A stretch of 64,000 nucleotides of DNA from Pseudofulvibacter geojedonensis (GTDB lineage Bacteria; Bacteroidota; Bacteroidia; Flavobacteriales; Flavobacteriaceae): assembly GCF_042675745.1 (NCBI RefSeq), contig NZ_JBHTJM010000009.1:124001-188000 (forward strand), in the 5' to 3' direction. Below, in pieces: positions 43,047 through 50,933 of the stretch. Under the pieces are notes generated by a model that saw nothing but the letters and a program-made list of their open reading frames with translations, made no database searches and was not told the DNA's origin. The stretch's first letter is position 1. The number at the start of each line of letters is the position of its first letter. Made by a program: the position numbers and the translations under genes.

Positions 43047-44003
43047 ATGACCAAAACCATATACAATACCGAAATTCTTCCAGGAGAAAATAAGATTATA
43101 AAACTACCCATTGGTTCTTTACCTACAGGAACCCCTATAAAAATACCTATATATGTGTTTAACGGAAAGAATGATGGCCCAACAGTTCTATTACAAGGAG
43201 GCTTACATGGAGATGAAATTAATGGTGTTGAAACCTGTAAAAGAATGCTTGTAAACGAATACTTTACTAAGCTTAAGAAAGGATGTGTTATTGTTATTCC
43301 TTTATTAAATGTTTATGGTTTTATTCACTTCTCAAGAGAATTACCAGATGGAAAAGATGTAAATAGAAGTTTTCCCGGATCTAAATTGGGTTCTTTAGCT
43401 GGAAGAATTGCCTATTACCATACTAATGAAATTTTACCTCATATAGATTTTGGAATAGATTTTCATACCGGAGGAGCTATGAGGAGCAATTACCCGCAAA
43501 TACGTTATACGCCTGAATGTGAAACTAGTGAGAAATTAGCTCAACTGTTCAATGCACCTATACAGTTTGAATCTAAACTCATAGCCAAATCGTTTAGAGC
43601 TACCGCAAACAAACAAAACAAGCCTATTATTGTGTTTGAAGGAGGAGAAAGCATGCGCTTTGATGAACTTGCTATAAACGAAGGTATTAATGGTAGCTTA
43701 AAAATTTTGGCTGAATATGACATGATTGATCAACCTAATATTAATTCTTCAAAGAACAACACCGTTACTCTTTGTTACAGAAAATGGATCAGAGCTAGAA
43801 AAGGAGGGATTTTCACCTCCAACATTTATAATGGTGACTCTATAGAAAAAGATCAGGTTTTAGGATATATTACCGACGCTTATGGAAACAGAAGTACTGT
43901 TATTAAAGCACCTTTTGATGGATATGTTTTTTGTATTAACAATCATCCTTTGGTAAACCAAGGAGATGCTTTATTTCATATTGGAAAAGAAAACCTATCG
44001 TAA
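43047..44003 (+). CDS. Succinylglutamate desuccinylase/aspartoacylase family protein
   Basis: A 318-aa zinc-dependent deacylase-like protein (M14-related AstE/AspA family). The zinc ligands are visible in GGLHGDEINGVE (His and Glu) and in DFGIDFHTGG (His); the catalytic Glu is likely in PIIVFEGGES. The C-terminal part (RKWIRARKGGIFTSNIYNGDSIEKDQVLGYITDAYG) is a biotinyl-lipoyl-like beta domain usual in this subfamily. It follows the RimK-type ligase by 9 nt and precedes a HEAT-like gene by 1 nt, so it is part of a three-gene operon. Confidence 0.92.
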   Translation: MTKTIYNTEILPGENKIIKLPIGSLPTGTPIKIPIYVFNGKNDGPTVLLQGGLHGDEINGVETCKRMLVNEYFTKLKKGCVIVIPLLNVYGFIHFSRELPDGKDVNRSFPGSKLGSLAGRIAYYHTNEILPHIDFGIDFHTGGAMRSNYPQIRYTPECETSEKLAQLFNAPIQFESKLIAKSFRATANKQNKPIIVFEGGESMRFDELAINEGINGSLKILAEYDMIDQPNINSSKNNTVTLCYRKWIRARKGGIFTSNIYNGDSIEKDQVLGYITDAYGNRSTVIKAPFDGYVFCINNHPLVNQGDALFHIGKENLS

Positions 44004-44004
44004 T

Positions 44005-44385
44005 ATGATAAACATCTTAAAGAAAATTTTCGGAGTTAAAAAACAAAAAGATACTTCAGAAAAAACAACTTATCTAAAGCTAGAAAAGTTTAAATCTAAA
44101 AATTCTGATGATAGAATGAGTGATATAATAATACTTGGTAACACTGGAAACCCTGAAGTTTTCGAAGTACTTGAATATGCTATTATGAATGATACAGATT
44201 CTGGAGTAGTAATGTCTGGATTAAAAAGACTTCCTAATTTCAGGGGAGATGAAAGATTGCTTCCTTTGCTAGAAAAATTAAAAACCAAAACTGATATCAA
44301 AAAATATGAACCGTATTACTCCATGGCTTTACTGAATTTAAATATAATTGATGAAAATGAATTCAATGAAATATTTAAAAAATAA
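44005..44385 (+). CDS. Small HEAT-repeat-like protein
   Basis: A 126-aa helical protein. I use the Met at 44005, one base after the stop of the aspartoacylase-like gene; the longer frame from 43966 overlaps that gene. The core DRMSDIIILGNTGNPEVFEVLEYAIMNDTDSGVVMSGLKRL and ERLLPLLEKLKTK has the helix-pair spacing of HEAT or PBS-lyase repeats. No enzymatic motif; likely a protein-protein interaction partner of the two upstream enzymes. Family assignment is tentative. Confidence 0.7.
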   Translation: MINILKKIFGVKKQKDTSEKTTYLKLEKFKSKNSDDRMSDIIILGNTGNPEVFEVLEYAIMNDTDSGVVMSGLKRLPNFRGDERLLPLLEKLKTKTDIKKYEPYYSMALLNLNIIDENEFNEIFKK

Positions 44386-44419
44386 CCTTTGACAATATTA
44401 TAACTATAACAACATAAAA

Positions 44420-44779
44420 ATGACCACACAAGAAATAGCTAATAGATTAGTTGAATTGTGCCGACAAGAGAAACATCCACAAGCACAAGAAGAATTATAT
44501 CACTCTGATATTATAAGTATAGAAGACGTAAAATCTGGAGCTCCGATTACTGAAGGAATGGAGAACATCCGAAAGAAAACCATAGCTTGGGAGAAGAATG
44601 TTGCAGACATTCATTCAGCTTATGTGTCAGATCCTATAGTTACTGGAAACTACTTTGTTGTTAGTATGGAAAACGACATTACTTTTAAAGATATCGGTAG
44701 AACTCAAATTAAAGAGTTATGCGTTTATGAAGTAAAAGAAGGAAAAATTGTGAAAGAACAATTTTTCTATGATATGTAA
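44420..44779 (+). CDS. SnoaL/NTF2-like family protein
   Basis: A 119-aa single-domain protein with an alpha+beta barrel pattern: TTQEIANRLVELCRQEKHPQAQEELYHSDIISIED, the helix ENIRKKTIAWEKNVADIHSAYVSDPIV and strands ending VYEVKEGKIVKEQFFYDM. It fits the SnoaL/NTF2-like superfamily, whose small members have varied or unknown activities. No signal peptide. It is 34 nt after the HEAT-like gene and 26 nt before a VOC gene, so probably co-transcribed. Confidence 0.85.
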   Translation: MTTQEIANRLVELCRQEKHPQAQEELYHSDIISIEDVKSGAPITEGMENIRKKTIAWEKNVADIHSAYVSDPIVTGNYFVVSMENDITFKDIGRTQIKELCVYEVKEGKIVKEQFFYDM

Positions 44780-44805
44780 TTAATAATCTAAAAAAATAAC
44801 CAATT

Positions 44806-45216
44806 ATGAAATTAAATCCGTATTTAAACTTTGATGGAAATTGCGAAGAAGCTTTACATTTTTATGCAGATGTATTAGGTGGAGAAATAAAAATGATGAT
44901 GCGATTTACAGATGCTCCTCCTGGTTCTTTTAAAATAGAAGACACTTGGAAAGATAAAATTATGCATGCAACATTAGCTTTTGGAGAAGACAACAACATT
45001 TTACTATCAGATAGTGTTCACCCAGGTTTTGTTCAAGGAAATAATGCTCATATGAGTTTGAATGTTCTTGATGAAGAAGAAGCAGAAAAAGTTTTCAATA
45101 ACCTTCTAGAAGGTGGCAACTCTACCATGCCATTTGGCCCTGTATTTTGGGGAGGAAAATTTGGTATGCTTACCGATAAATTTGGCGTGCAGTGGATGGT
45201 TAGTTCTGAGCATTAA
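44806..45216 (+). CDS. VOC family protein (PhnB-like)
   Basis: A 136-aa protein of the PhnB-like branch of the glyoxalase/VOC superfamily. NPYLNFDGNCEEALHFYADVLGGEIKMMMRF at the N-terminus and PFGPVFWGGKFGMLTDKFGVQWMV at the C-terminus are typical. Despite the family name, a role in phosphonate metabolism is not implied. Substrate unknown. It is the last gene before a strong terminator. Confidence 0.92.
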   Translation: MKLNPYLNFDGNCEEALHFYADVLGGEIKMMMRFTDAPPGSFKIEDTWKDKIMHATLAFGEDNNILLSDSVHPGFVQGNNAHMSLNVLDEEEAEKVFNNLLEGGNSTMPFGPVFWGGKFGMLTDKFGVQWMVSSEH

Positions 45217-45221
45217 CAAAG

Positions 45222-45246
45222 ACCTCTCATAGGAGAGGTTTTTTTT
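45222..45246 (+). terminator. Terminator after the PhnB-like gene
   Basis: ACCTCTC / GAGAGGT with a short loop and eight T residues, immediately after the stop and just before the convergent gene's stop at 45248. Confidence 0.85.
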
Positions 45247-45247
45247 A

Positions 45248-45775
45248 TTATTGTTTTATTAAATGTGCCTTTTGCAAGGTTGATATCGGGTATGATAATA
45301 CTTCTGTAGCTTCTTCACCATCTGCAATTGTCCTTGATGCCTTTTCTTTATTGGTAGCTGTTATTATAAAGTCCATCGAGTCTTTATAAAAGTGCTCGGT
45401 AGTGGTTAGAATGGTGCCATTAACCTCAAACATAAAATATAAGGAGCTATCAAATAGTTGAGCGTTTAGAATAATTCCATTATTTTCATCTACTACATAA
45501 TTGCCTTTTTCCTTATCTTTCTCTATTAAAGTATACTTGCGTTCTTGACGGTTGCCATCAAAAATATATCCAATGATGTAATGGTATTTTTTTTCATCAT
45601 CAGTTTTTAATAAATGAAACTCCATATCTATTTCTTGAGCTCCACGAACCGATGTAATAGATAACTTTCCTTTATAAACCCCTAAATAATCATTAGGGAA
45701 ATTAACTTTTTTTTCTTGGGCATTAAGGTTAATACTTAGAAATAATAAAAATGTAAATAGTATTTTTTTAATCAT
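45248..45775 (-). CDS. Secreted protein of unknown function
   Basis: A 175-aa protein starting at the Met at 45775, which opens a signal peptide (MIKKILFTFLLFLSINLNAQ); the longer frame begins inside the upstream gene. The mature part is beta-rich: NDYLGVYKGKLSITSVRGAQEIDMEFHLLKTD, YHYIIGYIFDGNRQERKYTLIEKDKEKGNYVVDENNGI and a C-terminal DFIITATNKE region. It resembles lipocalin-like small-molecule carriers in outline only. The gene follows the TIGR02117 gene by 2 nt. Confidence 0.72.
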   Translation of the reverse strand: MIKKILFTFLLFLSINLNAQEKKVNFPNDYLGVYKGKLSITSVRGAQEIDMEFHLLKTDDEKKYHYIIGYIFDGNRQERKYTLIEKDKEKGNYVVDENNGIILNAQLFDSSLYFMFEVNGTILTTTEHFYKDSMDFIITATNKEKASRTIADGEEATEVLSYPISTLQKAHLIKQ

Positions 45776-45777
45776 GT

Positions 45778-46437
45778 CTATAAGTGTTTTAATACACCCC
45801 AATCAAAAGGTGTCCAAATAGCGGTTTTAACCTCTGCTTTTTTCATAGCTTCATTAGTCCAAGTATTACATGTTCTTAGACAAGAATAGCCTCCTGTAGC
45901 TTCATAAAACGTATCGTTATTTCCGTAAGAATAACTGGTGATCTTAATAGTGCTATTATTTGAATTAAACTGAAATGAATTCTGAATAAAATTTAACAGC
46001 GATAACAATTGAAAACTATCTATTGCTACTTTTTTCCAATTCTTATCAATATCATTATATTCGGTTACATGCATAGCTGTTGAGCTTTTTAAAAACACCG
46101 CATTAACAGCAGTAGAAAAAGTAAGATCTCCCCAAGTAGGAGTGTTTAAATAAAACCCTTTATCTCCCCAACCAAACGCTAAATATTTAGGATTGGTTTT
46201 ATAATCTAAAGATTTAAAAGAATCATCTAACAGCTCAATGGGAAGAATAATATCCGAATGCACTCCGTTTGTTCCAACATATATTTCATAAAAATCGGTT
46301 TCTAAAGAACTTGTTGGATTTGTACTAATATTAGAACAAATCCAAGCTATTACTAGATATAAAACTATAAAGCCAAAGAATAGTAATAGGATTCTTTTTA
46401 TGAATTTAAAAATATGTTTTACCAACTTTACAATCAT
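45778..46437 (-). CDS. TIGR02117/DUF2459 family protein
   Basis: A 219-aa protein with one N-terminal membrane helix (ILLLFFGFIVLYLVIAWIC) and a periplasmic domain. IYVGTNGVHSDIILPIE, YLAFGWGDKGFYLNTPTWGDLTFSTAVNAVFLKSSTAMHV and the GGYSCLRTCNTWTNEAMKKAEV segment with the Cys-x3-Cys-Asn-Thr-Trp are the family hallmarks. The Cys/His pattern suggests an NlpC/P60-like hydrolase fold, but activity is unproven. The start overlaps the upstream GNAT stop by 1 base and the stop is 2 nt before the next gene. Confidence 0.88.
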   Translation of the reverse strand: MIVKLVKHIFKFIKRILLLFFGFIVLYLVIAWICSNISTNPTSSLETDFYEIYVGTNGVHSDIILPIELLDDSFKSLDYKTNPKYLAFGWGDKGFYLNTPTWGDLTFSTAVNAVFLKSSTAMHVTEYNDIDKNWKKVAIDSFQLLSLLNFIQNSFQFNSNNSTIKITSYSYGNNDTFYEATGGYSCLRTCNTWTNEAMKKAEVKTAIWTPFDWGVLKHL

Positions 46438-46943
46438 TACAATGCTTTTATAAACAGCAAACTCTTTGGATACTCACTTTGCTGTTGCTCAATATAGTCA
46501 GCCTTTTTAAAAAGTTTAATAGAAGCTGTATTATCTTTCATACACCAAGCTCTAATGCTGCAACTACTATGATGCGTTTTCAATTCACCTTCAACCATCT
46601 TTAGCGTTTCTATGGCGTATCCTTTTCCCCAGTATTTCTTACCAAAAGAAAGACCTACTTCATACTCATTTGGATTTTCATTATTATAAACCAAAAGTAA
46701 TGTTCCTAATAGTGTATTCTGAGATTTGTTCTTTATCCCTAATCTCAACTTTGAAGTGCCATTATTAAAACTAAGCTGATTCTCTACCATATGAGTAGCA
46801 TCTTTTATGGTATTCATAGCTCCACTACCTCTAAACCTCATAGCTTCTTTATCTGAATACATTTCAAACAATACAGCTTCATCGTCCTTTAGTAATTGAG
46901 ATGTTATCAATCGTTCAGATTCAAAATTAAAATCTTTAACCAT
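46437..46943 (-). CDS. GNAT family N-acetyltransferase
   Basis: A 168-aa acetyl-CoA-dependent transferase of the RimJ/RimL-like type: FESERLITSQLLKDDEAVLFEMY at the start, GLSFGKKYWGKGYAIETLKMVEG (acetyl-CoA loop) in the middle and WCMKDNTASIKLFKKADYIE near the end. The acceptor is unknown. Its stop overlaps the start of the TIGR02117 gene by one base, so they are translationally coupled. The start is 56 nt from the stop of the lipoprotein gene upstream, and a repeat copy lies in that gap. Confidence 0.9.
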   Translation of the reverse strand: MVKDFNFESERLITSQLLKDDEAVLFEMYSDKEAMRFRGSGAMNTIKDATHMVENQLSFNNGTSKLRLGIKNKSQNTLLGTLLLVYNNENPNEYEVGLSFGKKYWGKGYAIETLKMVEGELKTHHSSCSIRAWCMKDNTASIKLFKKADYIEQQQSEYPKSLLFIKAL

Positions 46944-46953
46944 ACATTTTCAA

Positions 46954-46987
46954 CCTCTCACCCTAGCCATTTTCTCAAGGAGAGGGG
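46954..46987. repeat. Solo copy of the palindromic intergenic repeat
   Basis: CCTCTCACCCTAGCCATTTT and the following CTCAAGGAGAGGGG match the repeat at 53264-53297 in order and composition, in the same orientation, with a few changes in the palindrome. It lies in the gap between a lipoprotein gene and the GNAT gene, not flanking a DUF559 gene. Confidence 0.7.
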
Positions 46988-46998
46988 ATAAATTTAAA

Positions 46999-47862
46999 TC
47001 ATTCAACAATTGGTTTTAGCCCTCTAAATCCCATATCTACAACTTGTTCACCTATACTAGGTTCAAACTTACCATCTGCAGTAACTTCTGTCCACTCAAA
47101 GCTATTATTAGTAGACAACGACATCGTTATAACAACATTTTGAGTTTCTTCTCCTGTAATGGTAAATCCATTTTCAAACTCACCAGTTACTACACAAGAA
47201 CCAGGAGGAACAGGTGATGTATTAGCTATCGGATTAGGAACAGTTGTAGCACCATCAGGCGCTTGCCCTTCAGACACATTCCCTAAAGTTTCAAAAGCCC
47301 AATAACCTTGTAATTTATTATCATTTACTATTACATTTTGAGTATCAACATCATAATTAGTTATATAATTATTAAACCCTACAAAACTTGCTAAAGTACC
47401 TGTATAATCTGTTCCGTTAAATAAAAAACCAATATTATAGTTTTGATAAGTAAGAGATATACGAGCCCACTCATAAGTTCCAGCTTGAACAGAGTTTAAA
47501 GGAATACTTAAAAAAGTTTCGTTTTCTGTTACAATTTTAGCTTGCTGAAAATCTACTGCATTAGCTCCTCCAGCTGTAGTTTCTAATCCTTTATAAATAA
47601 TTTGTCCGTCTCCTAAAGCAGTAGTAGCTGTTGGAGCTAACTCTATATAGTGAGCACTCATTACATTAAAATTGGGTGATTGAGCAGCATTTCCTTCAGG
47701 AATGCCAACCGGAGTACCTAAGTTACCTAAACGTTCTTGTGTCGGGTCGAACTTAAACTTAATAATTAATTGTGGTTCATTTACAGGCTGTGCATCATCA
47801 TCTTTACAAGACCAAAACAAACTACAACACATTAGTGCTAATAAAAAACTTCTCATCTTCAT
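46999..47862 (-). CDS. Lipoprotein of unknown function
   Basis: A 287-aa lipoprotein: hydrophobic signal ending in the lipobox FWSC (Cys about residue 19) followed by KDDD, the acidic stretch typical of surface-exposed Bacteroidota lipoproteins. The mature part starts PQLIIKFKFDPTQERLGNLGTP and contains MSAHYIELAPTATTALGDGQIIYKG, then a beta-rich domain with GSCVVTGEFENGFTITG. A distant resemblance to MbnP-type proteins is possible but not demonstrated. It lies 12 nt downstream of the large BNR-repeat protein gene, so they are co-transcribed. Confidence 0.72.
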   Translation of the reverse strand: MKMRSFLLALMCCSLFWSCKDDDAQPVNEPQLIIKFKFDPTQERLGNLGTPVGIPEGNAAQSPNFNVMSAHYIELAPTATTALGDGQIIYKGLETTAGGANAVDFQQAKIVTENETFLSIPLNSVQAGTYEWARISLTYQNYNIGFLFNGTDYTGTLASFVGFNNYITNYDVDTQNVIVNDNKLQGYWAFETLGNVSEGQAPDGATTVPNPIANTSPVPPGSCVVTGEFENGFTITGEETQNVVITMSLSTNNSFEWTEVTADGKFEPSIGEQVVDMGFRGLKPIVE

Positions 47863-47874
47863 AAATATTGGGTT

Positions 47875-50706
47875 TTATTCTACAATTAACTTAACGCTAG
47901 AACTATTGGTTTTATTTTTTATTTCTATTTCAAACTCCCCTTTTGGCAAGTAGAATTTTTCATTTTTCTTTTTATCAATTTCTATATCTAATTCTTTTTC
48001 TAAGGTCTTTTTTCCTTTTTCAGTAATACTTAAATCATATTCAATTACATTAAATCCTTTATCAGCTTTTAACTGAACTTCTTTTAATACTTTTCCAGAT
48101 TCAGATTTCACTAATAAAGAAACATCTCCTTCTTGCTTAGAGTAAAAAGCTATATCTTCTTTAGGCTCATTTAATGGCATCCATTTACTCCAACTAGAAC
48201 CCCAAGAATTAGAATGAGAAATATCATTTAACTCATATAAATGTAAATCTTTGTTCTTTACTGTTTTGAAATCTTTGAATACATTTAAATTAGTTTTATA
48301 AATACTTCTACCATGAGTTCCAACTACTAAATCGTTTGTAGGTTTTTGAATAACTAAATCATGAACAGCAACAGCTGGTATACCATTTACAAAAGCTTCC
48401 CAATTGGCTCCTTTGTTAAAACTCATATACAATCCGTTATCTGTACCAACATATAAAATATTCTCATCAAACTGATCTTCTCTTATTACATTAACTGGTG
48501 AATCTGGAATGCCATTATTAATGCGTTTCCAAGTTATACCATAATCATCCGATACATAAATATAACTGGTAAAATCATCCCAACGATATCCATTTAAAGT
48601 CACATAAACTCGTTCTTTTTTATGTTGAGAAGCCACTACTCTTGACACCCATAAATCTTTAGGTAAAGTATTTGAGATAGTTGTCCAACTAGCTCCTCCA
48701 TCTTTAGAAACATGAATTAAACCATCATCACTCCCCGTATACAACAAGCCAAATTCAAATGGAGATTCTGCAACAGCGGTTATAGTTCCGTAGGCTACAT
48801 TTCCTTTTTTACCACCATTAGTTAAATCATTAGAAATTGCTTTCCAATCATTTCCTTGATTCATAGAACGCATTAATTTATTACCTCCTAAATACAAAAT
48901 ATCTTGATTGTGTTCTGATAATAAAATAGGTGTTTGCCAATTAAAACGGTAAGGTCTTTCTCCTAACTCGTGCTTAGGCTGTATATATTTGCGCTTTCCA
49001 GATTCTCTATTAATTCTATAATAATTACCAAATTGGTAACCCGTATATACGATATTAGAATTTCTGTTATCAATCATAATTTGCATTCCATCGCCCCCCA
49101 TTAAAGACTCGTAAGGATATTTACCGTATTGATGCCAAGATTTATCTTCTTTGTGAGTATTTGGCCCTACCCAAACTCCGTTATCTTGAAGTCCACCATA
49201 TACATTATATGGCTCTTCGTTATCTACATTGACTGTGTAAAATTGTCCTACACTTGGTGTGTTGCATTTATACCATGTTTCACCATCATCGTAAGAAATA
49301 TTTAAACCTCCATCATTACCATCTATTAAATGACCCGATAAATTTGGATTTACCCATAAGGCTTGATGATCTGCATGAACATTTTCTTGATTGATAGAAA
49401 TAAAATTCTTTCCTCCATCATCAGACCTAAGAATAGGAACTCCACAAACATATATTTTGTCTTGATTAGTTGGGTTTACTCGTATCTCTCCAAAATAATA
49501 TCCATAAGAATAGAAAAGATCATCTAAATATCCTTCATGTGTTTTCTTCCAGGTCTTTCCTCCATCTATACTTTTATACACTTCAGCACCAATAACTGGA
49601 GTATCAAATAACAACGAATTAGCATCCTCTAGGTAATGTGCTATATCTTTTGGTTCTATTGTTTTCGATCTTAACAACTGCTTTACGTTTTCTGCTCGAT
49701 ATTTTTCTTGAAATCCATTCTTCTTTAAAAAAGCATTTAATTTTTTATCGGTAAGACTTAAAACCTCATCTACTGTCATTGTTTTAAATGAATCTTTAGT
49801 CAATCCAGTATCTTTTTTATCGGTTGCCTTTTCTCTTCTAAATTGACTGTCATGAATTGCATAAAGTATATCATCATTAAAAACCGCTAAGCCAATTCTT
49901 CCAACTCCTTCTCCTGTAGGAAAACCAGAGACTTCTTCAATTTTATTCCAAGTATTACCTCCATCTAAACTTTTATAGATAGAAGAACCTTTGCCACTTC
50001 CTACAAAATTCCAAGCCTTTCTATCTCTTTCCCAAGAAGAAGCGTATTGAATATTGAAATTAGTAGGGCTTACAACTAAATCAATTATTCCTACCTTATC
50101 TGATATAAATAAAGTTTGTTTCCAAGTTTTTCCCCCATCTGTAGTTTTATAAATTCCTCTTTCGGAATTTGAAGAGTATAAATGCCCTAAAACACCAACT
50201 GTTGCTTCATCTGGATTATTTGGGTTAATTACTATTCTGCCTATATGATGGGAATCTCTTAAACCCACATTAGTCCAACTTTTACCCTTGTCTACAGACT
50301 TTAATATCCCGATTCCTGCGTAAGAAGATCTAGACGAATTGTTTTCTCCTGTTCCTACCCATATTGTTCCATTTTTCCAATCTACAGCAATATCACCAAT
50401 ATTCTGTGTTTGTGTTGTATCAAGAATTGGTTCAAATTTGGTTCCGTTACTATTCGTATACCATAAACCACCTGAGGCGTAACCCACATAAAACTCATTT
50501 GGATTGGCAGGATTTACATCAACATCAACTACCCTACCGCTCATTATAGTAGGTCCTATATTTTTAAAAGGTATGTTTTTAACCTCTGACTCTTTTTGCT
50601 TTTGAGTCTTTATTTTAAGGTTTTTATTTACAGATTCAACAGGAGTAGATGGCTGCTGTGCCAATGTTAAAAAAGGTATTATAAATACAAGCTGAAATAA
50701 ACGCAT
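47875..50706 (-). CDS. Large secreted BNR/Asp-box repeat (VPS10-sortilin-like) protein
   Basis: A 943-aa secreted protein. A signal peptide (about 1-16) is followed by two large beta-propeller regions. At least nine Asp-box-like turns are visible, among them SVDKGKSWTNVG, KTTDGGKTWKQ, SLDGGNTWNKI, SIDGGKTWKKT, SYDDGETWYK, SKDGGASWTT, SDDYGITWKR and SFNKGANWEA. The C-terminus is a beta-sandwich of about 150 residues. Annotated relatives are called glycosyl hydrolase or sortilin-like, but I see no clear catalytic triad of sialidases, so a binding or unknown hydrolytic role is safer. Its small lipoprotein neighbour may be a partner. Confidence 0.88.
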   Translation of the reverse strand: MRLFQLVFIIPFLTLAQQPSTPVESVNKNLKIKTQKQKESEVKNIPFKNIGPTIMSGRVVDVDVNPANPNEFYVGYASGGLWYTNSNGTKFEPILDTTQTQNIGDIAVDWKNGTIWVGTGENNSSRSSYAGIGILKSVDKGKSWTNVGLRDSHHIGRIVINPNNPDEATVGVLGHLYSSNSERGIYKTTDGGKTWKQTLFISDKVGIIDLVVSPTNFNIQYASSWERDRKAWNFVGSGKGSSIYKSLDGGNTWNKIEEVSGFPTGEGVGRIGLAVFNDDILYAIHDSQFRREKATDKKDTGLTKDSFKTMTVDEVLSLTDKKLNAFLKKNGFQEKYRAENVKQLLRSKTIEPKDIAHYLEDANSLLFDTPVIGAEVYKSIDGGKTWKKTHEGYLDDLFYSYGYYFGEIRVNPTNQDKIYVCGVPILRSDDGGKNFISINQENVHADHQALWVNPNLSGHLIDGNDGGLNISYDDGETWYKCNTPSVGQFYTVNVDNEEPYNVYGGLQDNGVWVGPNTHKEDKSWHQYGKYPYESLMGGDGMQIMIDNRNSNIVYTGYQFGNYYRINRESGKRKYIQPKHELGERPYRFNWQTPILLSEHNQDILYLGGNKLMRSMNQGNDWKAISNDLTNGGKKGNVAYGTITAVAESPFEFGLLYTGSDDGLIHVSKDGGASWTTISNTLPKDLWVSRVVASQHKKERVYVTLNGYRWDDFTSYIYVSDDYGITWKRINNGIPDSPVNVIREDQFDENILYVGTDNGLYMSFNKGANWEAFVNGIPAVAVHDLVIQKPTNDLVVGTHGRSIYKTNLNVFKDFKTVKNKDLHLYELNDISHSNSWGSSWSKWMPLNEPKEDIAFYSKQEGDVSLLVKSESGKVLKEVQLKADKGFNVIEYDLSITEKGKKTLEKELDIEIDKKKNEKFYLPKGEFEIEIKNKTNSSSVKLIVE

Positions 50707-50830
50707 GAATTCTTTTAATTAAGTTAGAATAAGCATAAAAATAGCTAATAATTAGCAATCTATTATTAATTCAGATTCCTTAAATTTGGAATCTCAATGA
50801 GATACTATAATTATTTAATAATTTAGTTTT

Positions 50831-50906
50831 GTCTGTTCGAGCGCAAACGAGAACTTTTTACCGATCTCGTAAAACAAAAAACCTTTCGACTGCGCTCAAG
50901 GGGACA
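50831..50906. repeat. Paired palindromic repeat (GTTCGAGCGC / TTTCGACTGCGCTC) in the gap before pepP
   Basis: GTTCGAGCGCAAACGAGAAC (50835-50854) and TTTCGACTGCGCTCAAGGGG (50884-50903) are imperfect inverted copies of each other, and ACGAGA/TCTCGT forms a further short stem between them. This motif class is common between flavobacterial genes. Otherwise the 227-bp gap (50707-50933) is plain AT-rich sequence. Confidence 0.6.
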
Positions 50907-50933
50907 TTTCATTTTTAATTCAAATTAGAAACA

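Noticed and set aside
47875..50706. Sialidase assignment for the BNR-repeat protein
   Set aside because: Asp-boxes alone are shared by many beta-propellers, and the arginine triad and Tyr/Glu nucleophile pair of sialidases could not be identified.
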